DNA of 64,000 nt from assembly GCA_034638255.1 (NCBI GenBank), contig JAWPGT010000019.1, positions 62,001-126,000 on the forward strand, given 5' to 3'. Below the pieces are notes generated by a model. It was given only the letters and a program-made list of their open reading frames with translations, did not search any database and was not told where the DNA came from. The position numbers and the translations under genes were made by a program. The stretch is from Coprinus comatus (Eukaryota; Basidiomycota; Agaricomycetes; Agaricales; Agaricaceae). Below are positions 20,656 to 30,820 of this stretch, one piece after another (within the stretch, counting starts at the first letter, position 1; every line of letters begins with the position of its first letter).

Positions 20656-23306
20656 TCAGACGTCAAAAGCAGCACTTTTCCAACCAGGCCTTTGCCTTTC
20701 CAACTGTGCTTTATCTTCTACGCTACGTTTAAAACTTGAGACCTGTTTCCTTCCCTCCTTCAACAGACCACCAGCTTGTTGCTTCGCCTGACCAGTAATA
20801 CCTTGAGCCGCATCCCGAACTCTGCCACCACGTTCTGACTATTTCCAAATGCTGTGTTAACATCAATACCCATACCATCGCCAATTTCCTGGCCAATGTC
20901 CATTGCTCTCTTCTTAAGTGGTTCAGAAGCAGTCCCCAAAGGACCTCTCTTTTTACCACTCAAAATTTGAGGTTCAGCACCCATAGCAAACGCACTCTTT
21001 CCAGATTCTTGACCTTCTTTCGAATAAAGTTGTTGTTCAACAATAACACCTGTGCCGGTAGCACGTACACCCATCTCACCACGTTCTTTTCCTTCTCTTT
21101 GTAATCTACCAACTTCACTCCAGATAGCTGCCATTAACGAACCACCACCACCTAATCCGGTATCTTCAAATACTTCTTTACGTTTTCCAATATCAAAAGC
21201 AATACTATCAGCCCAGTCAACCATAGCACGAACTTGTTCTGAAAGTGTTTTTTCGAGAGCTTCACGTAAACGTATGACTAGAATAGGTTTGAAAACGGTT
21301 GCAATGATGGAATGGTTACTATCTTTGACTTCAAGACCAATATCTTCAGCAAGTGTAACCTCAGCTTTCTCGACGATATTGAAATGCTTCAAGTTTTCGC
21401 GAGAATGCGCACCCTTGACAGTAGCAGGGATTAAGCGAAGTTTCAAGTCGAGGTCAAGTCCCTTCTCAGGGAGATTAAAGTGTAGAAGACCAGTGAACTC
21501 GGAGGGAGTGAGTGTACCAGCAGTCTTGTCTTTGTACCAGAACGAGACGTCGTTGAGAGTCAATTGGATAGCTTGGGCACGAACGTGGGTGAGAGCGCCG
21601 ACGGAAGTTTGGGATGGTTCGGATGGATTTGCAGAAGTCCGAATATCAACATCTGTGATATTGCGGATGTAAACGTGCGAAGGGAGGATGCGGAAGGATG
21701 AGATATCAAGGTTCTCTAAAACAAACTCGATTTCTTCATCTTTGTATTCAATACTAGGACTGGCATTAGAAAAGATTGGTTAAGGCATATCATGACATAC
21801 CGAGGGATCGGAACGTCCTTCATCTTAGACAGGAATCGAGGGAGGTAAACCTTGAAGAGGTCCTGCCAGAACCAGGTGACCTGTTCGACGGCGGCCTGCA
21901 AACCAGTCTGCGCCTCTTGTGCCTCCTTGCCGACCTTCTTGTTCACTTCAGTAAGACCCTTCTCGACATCTTCATTTAACTTTTCATGTGCAACCTTGAC
22001 TCGGTTTAGGTCCTTGTCTTCATGGATACCGTTTTCGACTTTGCTAAGCTCTTTCTTCAACGCGTCGATATTGTTGCTCCATTGAGTATCCTTCTCTCTG
22101 AGTGATTGCCAGCGAGTACGAAGCTCTTGCCTCTTCTCATTAGCCTCTTCACTACGGACGTAACCGGTATCAGTGAGATCACGGCGCATCTCTGTCAATG
22201 AGTCGTCAAAGTAAGCCTTCAAGTCTGGATCGTTGACGATCATCCTGACGGTAGTACGGAACCTTGCGACAAGGGGGTCGAATGGGACGTTTGAAACGCG
22301 TTCAAGGAAGGTTTTGAGTTTGTCTAGAGCTTGTGGAACATGTTGTTCATCGGTAGGGTCGGCGATGAACGACGAGAAAGTGAAGTTGGGATCAGAAACT
22401 GCATCCGTACATTTATCGAGGCGTTTCTGCAAAATAGTAAAGATAGTGTCGAGAGCATGGCGATAGGCAGGGTCTGCCTGAGAACGGTCGCAAATCTGGG
22501 TATTATGAGCATCAAAAGCATTCATTGGTGGTGGAAAAAACAAACCGAATAATATGCATTCTGAAGACGAGAACTTGTGCGTTCCGACTTGTCCTCGACG
22601 GCACGAGAAATAGTCTGGCCAGCACCAATAGCAGAAGAGCCAGCATCTCGTACTGTATCCATACCATGTTCCCAAGCAATCCTGGCGTCCCTCTCAGAGG
22701 CTACACGTTGCTTGTCCCTCCCTAGGCTATCGCGCGAACCTTCTTGAACGCCTTCTTCAACACTGCGCAGACTTTCTTTAGTCTTACCAGCTGTTGATTC
22801 TAGTAGTTCTGCAGCGTCCGCAAGCATGAGACGAGATACGGAGGCGAAATCGCTAAAGAGGTGTGCGCCTTCGGTTGTAGCACTATGGTAGCCGACCCTG
22901 AGAATAGTAAGGAGTGATCGTTGGAGAGATTGAATTTCACTAAGAGCTTGGTCACGTTCTTTTTTAGCTTCATCAGTGACTGCGAGATCTCCTTGTTGGA
23001 GATTCCACAATGCCTGTTGTACGATATTATCATCTTGAATATCAAGCATCGTCAATGTTAATATCGAGCCTTCGAAAACTTCATGAACATACGGTTTTTA
23101 TTATCGAGGAATTGTTTATACGAGTCGAGGACGACGCGGAGATCGTTTGAGAGAACTCTGCCCTGTGAGCTGAGTTCACCTTGAGAAGAGGGTTCAAGAT
23201 TTGTGATTCCAATGTCTGAAAGCCATTGGAAAAAGCGGTCCAACTGCTGAGTAGAGGGCAGTTTTCCAGCTTGGAGAGCAGCGAGTACAGAAGAAGATTT
23301 GTTCAT
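20656..23306 (-). CDS. HAM1-like protein (HAM1 N- and C-terminal domains)
   Basis: A large fungal protein of the HAM1-like family, possibly lipid-binding but not biochemically defined to my knowledge. Start MNKSSSVLAALQAGKLPST at 23306. The first intron probably runs from gtatgt (after LDNKN) to attcaag, joining to DNIVQQALWNLQQGDL. The long helical N-terminal domain includes LFSDFASVSRLMLADAAELL and QADPAYRHALDTIF. It also includes FSSFIADPTDEQHVPQALDKL, and a coiled-coil stretch rich in E/K. The C-terminal domain has WFWQDLFKVYLPRFL, IEYKDEEIEFVLENLDIS, THVRAQAIQLTLNDVSFWY, GLDLDLKLRLIPA and EVKDSNHSIIATVFKPIL. A last intron (gtatgg or gtattg donor, acceptor cagag) shifts to the terminal exon VRDAAQGITGQAKQQAGG...GWKSAAFDV, stop 20656-20658. 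Without that intron the protein would lose its conserved end. It lies 108 bp downstream of the EOS1 stop on the same strand. Confidence 0.88.
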
Positions 23307-23414
23307 GATTGATTAATGGGTTGAGAGATGGAGAGGAGAGGATGAGAGACTTGGGATTATATACGGTTTCTTTTGTGGGAGGAGCAATGACGTCTGTATT
23401 CCAAAGCCAACCAA

Positions 23415-25190
23415 CTACGTCATCAACTCTCGTCTAAGTTCACCTGTCCAAGCCATCACAAAATACAAGACTCCTGCTGGAAGGACACACTTCACACAGA
23501 TCTCTCGCCAGTCCCAATGTCGTCGTCTTCGCCATTTATTCCATTTCTTCCAATATCCCCTTTCTCCAGCCACCCGACGCTGTTTTTCACGCTCGCGTTC
23601 TCCAGACGCAGAGTTCGTTGGGAGATTGCTCACAACCCAAATCTGAATACTACGACTCATACATGTCGTAGTTCCGATCACAGCCCATACTACAACTGGC
23701 CGCTTCCCGGCTTCCAGAATATTCACTGTCAGATGTGTCGCCGGCCAACAAATCCTTGTAAGGCAAGAAGTCGGACCAATGTAGACAATGGTGGATAATA
23801 GTGTCTCCACCTCGTGTGTAATCCTGTCGTCAGCGATAAACACTGATGAGCAGTGAGGAGCGCCTGTGGAGCTATTAGAACTTTTTTTAGTCACATCCAC
23901 AACCGTACACACATACCCATAATGCAGCGACAGTATAGTCTATCCGGTCAGGTGGGGCTCTGCCTGCCCGAGGACTTGTATCCGGTACATAGACATAGAT
24001 ATGCCATAGGCACCATATGAATCCAAGAGAAGCCGGTACAATTGCCAAACCTCTCAAAAATTGGAATAACATTCTCTTCCACGATAATCGAGGGAATGGA
24101 GAAGTCGAAGGAGAAAATGAGAATGATGTTGATAATCCCGATGCTTGTCGCAGTACACGGGCTGTGGGTAAATGTCGAGACTATAAACACCAATTAATCA
24201 ATAGTATTAATCCCTCGGAAAGAAGATACTCACAGGTTCATCCGTCTCTGTCTCTGTTTCTCCAGCACAGACCATTCCAGGCGTCGTACAGATCACTCTC
24301 TCGTCTTCATCACCAGACCTCAGCTCAACTCCACTCGCAGCCGCAAATATCCTACGCCTCAAACTCAGATTACTCCCAGAAGCCTTCACTCTAACTCCCG
24401 GATACACGGCATTTGCCACATGTCCATTTGAATTTGAGGTATGAATTGGCGTATGGTGTGTAATATGCATATATCTCCCACCGGAACCTTGAATCCTGGC
24501 CCTGTTGGCTCCACTCGAATGAGTCCATGAGGTATAAATCATTTCCTCTCCTTCTTCACTATGTTGATTATGATCACTGTCTTCGTCCACCTGGGAATCT
24601 GGTTGAGAACGAGTAGGTAGTATCACGGGAGGTGGTAAAGGCATGTACGGCGGTGGTGACGATTCAGGTATCTCTAGCCCTTCTCTTACAGACCCGTTTC
24701 CGTTCCCATTTCCACTTTCCACAGCAACAATACGAATACTCCTCGAACAAGAAGGGGGCGGCAACAAAACAGACGTTGAAGCACTCTTCCTCCTCAACTT
24801 TCCCACTCTTGATCCAAGTCCGTTCCCATTCGTTCCATCTTCACTCACAAAACCACCTTCTAAAGAACCACTGGCTTCAACAGTTACAGGTGTCAAGAAC
24901 GTTCTTTGTTCTCTTTCCCTTTCCCCAGACGTAGACAGAGGTTCAACAAATGACCTCACAGGCATTCCTTTTCTCCTTCTTCTATTACCACTACCACCAC
25001 CTTTCTTATCAATTAAAACGTGCTCCAACGTCAACGCTGGTATTATTGGTTTCTCGCTCCGTCTTTTTTTTTTTTTTGCACAGTCGGACGGGACGGAAGT
25101 GGAAATAGAAATAGAGGAAGTTGAATGATAAGGAGGCAAGGTTGTGACTTGAGTTGTGAGTTTGAAGATAAGAACGTGAACAATAGACAC
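23415..25190 (-). CDS. EOS1: N-glycosylation protein EOS1 (one apparent frameshift)
   Basis: An ER multi-pass membrane protein of the EOS1 family, linked in yeast to N-glycosylation and oxidative-stress tolerance. A long, low-complexity N-terminal region (ends at 24234) includes SSPPPYMPLPPP, with a PPxY motif. Exon B (24180-23917) carries SWKRMLFQFLRGLAIVPASLG, a TM segment, and ends RIDYTVAALW. Exon C starts at 23863: ALLTAHQCLSLTTGLHTRW, YYPPLSTLVRLLALQ, then ICWPATHLTVNIL, RPVVVWAVIGTTTCMSRSIQIW and a basic C-terminal stretch. It ends at the 23415 stop. Between LLALQ and ICWPATH the frame slips by one base (about 23754). One added G would give LLALQGICWPATH. The upstream start is unresolved, since the frame stays open past 25190 without an ATG. 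Confidence 0.82.
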
Positions 25191-26252
25191 GATGATGCAA
25201 AGTTCAAACCCCGAGTTTTTGTCTTCTTCAACCCTAAACCTGAGTTGTTAAATGAATATAATCGTCCCTGGTATACTTCAAAAATTCGTACTCTTTACGA
25301 GGAGTCCAAAATGATAGCCGGAGTCGCGGCGACGTACGTACCTGTAAACTAAAGACAGAAACCCCTATAAAAACAGTCAGAACTCTTGCCTCTCTCATTG
25401 AAATTAAAACTTCACCAAAGGGAATTGGTTAATTGTTATGTGTGGTCAAAGAGGTTTTTCTGGGTTTTTTTTGGTACAATGAATAAGGCTACTCAGGAAA
25501 GAGCTCTCAGGCACAGGGCTGTAACAATGCTTCTTGTCGTGAGATCACGTTATCTTCTCCTCTCATGACCGCAAAGTGTGGGCCAAGCCGTGGCGAAAAA
25601 TCAATCACAGGTGACAGAGTTTCTTATCCCCACCAGTCTCACTGGCGACCATACTTACCGACGGTCTTTTATATCTCTATCCCTTATCAATAGGGTATTA
25701 ATAAAAATAGGTACTGGGTCCACAATGTCAAAAAAGATAAGAAAAAACCCAATATGAGTCTGTATAACAATTGACAAGTTAAAGAATACGAAGTACTTAC
25801 CTATGTGTATTTGCGGATCAAGCTCATCACGATATTCCAAGTTCTGTCCTGACATACATATCAAGTTCCGATTTATATTCAATAGAAATAAAAATAAAAA
25901 TAACGAGACAAGGTAGGTTGTCTTAATTCTACATATTCGAGTTCTAGTCTACAAATAAAAATAATAATAGAATGAGATGAAAATGAAAGAAACAGAATAT
26001 GCAAGAAAGAAAAAAGTGCTACTGATCACCCAATGATAAAACCCAAAACCCAAAAGGAAAATGAAATAAATGATTCAATGCTATGAGGAGGCACTATATG
26101 ATATATGGTCCGTGAGTGTGACATCTGTTGATGCTATGGTACGAGTCCAAAATGCGGAAAATAAGACGAGGTGTGGACATGATGTGGTTGTGGAGTGTAG
26201 TAATGATGGAAGGAATAACTCAAACAATATCTTGAGGATTTTGAATTAAACT
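25191..26252. other. AT-rich intergenic
   Basis: About 1 kb, with the probable EOS1 first exon and promoter at the left and the 3' flank of the kinase gene at the right. Only short ORFs without motifs are present. Confidence 0.4.
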
Positions 26253-28791
26253 TCAAGTGTAATAGAGGTAAGTTTCCTTGGCTTTTGGGAAAGAGCCCGA
26301 ATAGTCATCTCCCATGAGAATCTTCCAGTCACTACAATGAATCATCAGTAAGATAAAGTTTGACAAAAAGGGTTGGACGAGAACGTGCATCTTGCTGAAG
26401 AGAGGATGCCTCATGACCGCCGGCAATGAGGCTCGAGCAGTGGGAAGATATAGCAGAGTTTTATCAAAGAAGTCTGCTAGGATGGGAGCCAAGATATCCA
26501 GCTTCTTCATGATGTGGTCGGGTCGGGGAGTTCCTTCCATGTCAAGCTCAAATGGAACCTTAAGAAGTCAAGCCAATGATAAAATATATGCAGGGATTCA
26601 AGGAAAATAACATTTACCTCGTGAGTCATTATCTCGTAGAAGGTAGCAGCCACAGAGAAGAAGTCAGCTCCATATGAATACCACTCCCCTCTCCACACCT
26701 CCGGCGCTGTATATCCTCGGGTACCACATATGTCATCTGTTATGTGGGGGTTGTCGCCTTTGGCCCACAACAGAGGGAAAAGACAAGGAGAAGTCTTCAA
26801 GTGTGTAAATTTCCGGAATACTTTAGGATCAACATCTTCGTGGTTGAAAACCTTGGCCAGACCGAAGTCAACAAGAACTACCTGACCATTTCGGAACATG
26901 ACGTTCTCCGGCTTAATGTCGCGATGGATAACACCACGCCTATGGGCAGCATGGACGGCAGCATACTACAAACCAAATAATCAGAACCAAGTACAAAAAA
27001 GAGATGGAATCTACGTATGCAAGACTGACCATTTCTGCGATAATTTGAACCACATTATCCAGGGATGTATCACTGTCAAACTTGGCCATCCGTTGTTCCA
27101 ATGTTCCCCCAGTAATGTACTCCTAAAAGAATAGCTCACACTTCTGCAGATTTGAGTGAGATTATGCGTACCATTATCATTATCACCTTGCCACTGCGAC
27201 TGATCTGGTGATAATATAATTGTACGGCCCATGAGCACCCTTTCATCCTCTGGAGAGCTTCTATCTCCCTTTCAATATAGCCCTCGTTATCATTCTCCAT
27301 AATTTTAACTGCAACTGGTTGATTACCCAACCATCCTCTATAAATCTCTCCAAATGCTCCTGCACCAATTGGCTTGTTATACATACGGAGAAATCTCAAG
27401 ATACGGTCTACCTTGAACCCATGGAGAGGGTTTTTAGTGATAGGGGTTGATTTTGAGGTAGGAGTTGTAGATCCCATGGGACACAGCGCCTTGTCATCAT
27501 TGATTGTAGGGTCCATTGGGGCATCTTCACCTTTGGTGCTTGAAGAAAGAGGGTCGAGGGCAACATGGTCGGTAATAGGAAGAATAGAGTCCACTGGAAT
27601 GCAGTCATCTTTGACACTTGAAGTAGTATCAACGAGAATACAATCCCCATCATCAACAACTGTAGGAACAGAATTTACAGTCACAGGAGAGTCCTCTGAA
27701 GCCTGGGCATCCTTGGTAAAAGAAGAGTCTGTTTTGACAGCATCCTTGTCAATGATAGAAACGCGATCGGGCTTGGCATAAGAAAGAGGTTCTGTGGTGA
27801 AGGAATCTACTGAAACATCGTCATTACTATCCCGAGCCGAAGATTCCACACCGATGGTGCCGGAAACAATCATAGGACAGAGAGAGCCGTCGCCTAGAGT
27901 AGATGTATGCACATGAACGGAAAGAGTTTTGGCTTCAAGGTTATGAATAGATATATGCGCCTGAGGGAGAACGGCGCCAATATTACAGCACGGAGAAAAC
28001 AGATAACTAGCTTCCAGAACCTTAATTCTTTCCAAACGAGATACTGACATAGAGTTTGAACCTTTCGCTGGAGTGCTAGCGCCGGACACTATGGTGGATG
28101 AATCGGAATCATAAGACGCTACGAACGGAGAATCGCTACTAAGGGTGGTGTTCGTAGTGCCGGCATCGCTCAAGATAATGACCGAGTGTAAAGCATCGTT
28201 ACACTTGCGAGGGTGTAAATGTTGAAAAAAAATGCCAAGATATTGAAAAAACTGCTCAACGGTCGAGCTGCGATAGAAAGTCCTGGTTGAGAGTTGGATA
28301 TCCGGTATAGTTGCAAGGAGTAATTCAACGACCATGGCATCGGATTTGAGACCAGCGAGGAAGGAGAAAAACCACGGTTGTTCCGCCATCGCATTCTCCG
28401 ACCCAAACAGCAGCGCATATAACCACTGTTTGTTGGCACAGAGAAGGCCGGAAAAACAACGGGGGTCTTGAAGGTAAGGCCGGAGGTCCCCGAGCCTGTA
28501 AGCTGAGAAAGATAAAGTTTTTAACCATAGAAAAAGATGTCCTCTGCTTATGAATAAAAGTATTTCCACCAATATGTAAGAAGCTTTGATAGTGATGATA
28601 GAAGTAGTAAAAACGATAAATGCAAAAATCCCAACGTAAAATAAAGTGGGTACGACGATAAAGAGAATAAAATGAGATAGAATGTACGATACGAGAGTGC
28701 TGAGGATGATGTAGAATACCCCCAGTTGTGGAGTGTATGTGGTGAGGCGGGAGAGGAGGAGTAGGAGGAAGATAAAGGAGAAGGTATCCAT
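26253..28791 (-). CDS. membrane-anchored Ser/Thr protein kinase
   Basis: A protein kinase with an unusual N-terminal membrane region. Start [16 protein letters not shown] at 28791. The first 120 or so residues hold about three to four hydrophobic helices ([46 protein letters not shown]). A roughly 350-residue variable, Ser/Thr/Asp-rich linker follows. The kinase domain starts near residue 475: [10 protein letters not shown] (P-loop), VAVKIME (Lys), [20 protein letters not shown] (catalytic loop), DFGLAKVF, then [11 protein letters not shown] (APE) and [20 protein letters not shown]. Exons: 28791-27172, 27122-27030, 26965-26618, 26558-26253. The last exon reads straight to YLYYT and stop at 26253; a stretch around 26340-26400 may be a further intron. 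The kinase core looks catalytically complete. I cannot place it in a named subfamily. Confidence 0.85.
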
Positions 28792-29410
28792 ATTGATTTG
28801 ACGGGTTGGGTTTATGCGTTCTTCTTGGAGGATATCGCTCGGAGGATATCGCGTGGAGAGTACCAAGGTTGTTGAAGAACAAAGTCAACCCGTGAAGAAA
28901 AGTCAAGAGCCAGCCTTTTCCATTTTATACAAGTCTTAGTCTATTTTTGAATGATGTGTCATCGCTAAAAAGAGCCTCCCGCGTATAGAGTGACAAACAC
29001 ATATCCAAGGCACAGATATCTATAGAGAGCATACGAGATTCGGAGTACCCAGTGAGACCATAGAGTGCCAGGGTGACAAGAAATCCGCAGTAATGCCGCG
29101 AAGGAGTCGAAACAGAGTTGAAAAAACCAGTTGCGGCAAACACCGAAGACAATCATCTCATAACCAGCCAGTTTAGGTAGGGGGCTAGACATGCAAACTA
29201 CGCACAATGAAAGCAGAAATTCTTCATAGAGTATACTCCACGGACTACTTAAATGCCCAGGAGCAACCTTCGATCTTATGCATGGCATGGTTGTTTTCAG
29301 GTGTTACTTTATCTTTTATAAAAATATGTGTAATATCATAAGTATCTTTGCATATGCATTATTGTGATGAACTCGAACTCTTGCTTCCCAACTCTAACGA
29401 TATTTGTCCT
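28792..29410. other. intergenic
   Basis: About 620 bp between the kinase start and the cyclophilin stop. No supported coding sequence is seen. Confidence 0.4.
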
Positions 29411-30365
29411 CTACTCCTCGGATGTGACTTCACCAGAAGCAGTAATAGTAACTTCAGTTCTGGGAGTGCCGCTCGGCGATCCAACACCTTCTATCGCCTT
29501 AACAATATCCATGCCTTCAACTACTTCTCCAAACACGACGTGCTTACCATCCAACTGTTCACAGAGAATCAAATTAGAAAAGGCAAATATATGAAGAACA
29601 AATGGAACGTACCCAAGGAGTGGGAACAGTGGTGATGAAGAATTGAGAACCGTTAGTGTTCTTTCCAGCATTAGCCATGGATAGAAGACCAGGCTTTGTG
29701 TGCTTGAGAACAAAGTTCTCGTCTGATTGTACGGGTCAGTCTTTCACTCGAACGCGATTTAGAAGGGGAAAAAGGCATCATGATATAGATCCTCGTTAAA
29801 GAATACATACCGGCAAACTTTTCACCAAAGATTGACTTTCCACCGGTACCGTTTCCGCGTGTGAAATCACCACCCTGGATCATGAACTACGACACGACGC
29901 ACAACCGTTGTTAGCATTCGGGATGTAAACAAGAAGAGAACAAAGTACTACTCACTTGAGGAATAATCCTGTGGAATTTACTTCCAGCATATCCGAATCC
30001 ATGCTGCCCAGTTGCAAGTTCTCTGAAATTCTGAGCTGTCCTGGGGACAGTTTCATCATATAACTTGAATACGACACGTCCTTTGGGTTGCGAGTTCATA
30101 GCAATGTCAAACTAAATAACCCACAAAAAAAAAACGCGTCAGTAAATCAAATGTGTCATACCCATTCAAAACCAATATGAAAAAGACGCCAACTCACATA
30201 GACATTTCCCCTGTTTGAACCAGAGCCAAGAGTTGTTTTTTGTAAGTTATCATTGTTATCTTTGACAATAGCGTATGCCGGAACAGCAGACGCAGCAGCA
30301 AGGAAAATGTACATGTTTTTACCCGCACCAGCGGAAGTTGCAAAGCGACGGAGGAATGCTGCCAT
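29411..30365 (-). CDS. peptidyl-prolyl isomerase, mitochondrial-type cyclophilin
   Basis: A cyclophilin (PPIase) with a targeting N-terminus. Five exons (30365-30198, 30111-29956, 29886-29811, 29722-29613, 29554-29411). The start [17 protein letters not shown] is basic and Ser/Ala-rich with no acidic residues, as in a mitochondrial presequence. It is followed by a hydrophobic run [17 protein letters not shown] that could be a TM segment. The catalytic domain has [72 protein letters not shown], then [13 protein letters not shown] and the terminal [13 protein letters not shown]. The R (FHRI), F/Q (FMIQ), W (PWLDGKH) and H (KHVVF) active-site residues are all present. It is the likely equivalent of CPR3, though the hydrophobic segment could instead anchor it in a membrane. 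Confidence 0.92.
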
Positions 30366-30820
30366 TTTCTAGTTCCTAATTTTTCCTTCATATTAGCGCG
30401 TCAAGTTTTACAGTACATCCTTGCCACACATACGTTTTTTGGTCTGGGTAGTGGTAGGTGGAGGTTGAGAGAAGAGGACTGGGTTGGGGTCAGGGTGTTT
30501 TGCCGTTTCCTTCCTAATAGAAACTCCTGACGTCGCATCACGTGCTACGTGATCATCCCTGGCGTTGTCCGAAGTGCGAAGGTTCAATGTAATACAAGAA
30601 AAACTTTTCTCATTGAATTTTCCCGAAGGATGGTAGTTAACTATTATTGTTCATCATTGGATATATAGTCGAGCCTATAGTAATGTTACATACACAAATC
30701 AAACCTACTAGAGTATAGAATCCGAAAAGAAAGGAAGAAAAACTCTAACTCCTTAATATTTAATGATGCCGGAGTTTCGCAGAAACTAGGGGATATAGCC
30801 CACATAAATCTGACAATTCT
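30366..30820. other. intergenic
   Basis: 455 bp between the cyclophilin start and the Argonaute stop (both minus strand). Nothing coding is seen. Confidence 0.4.
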
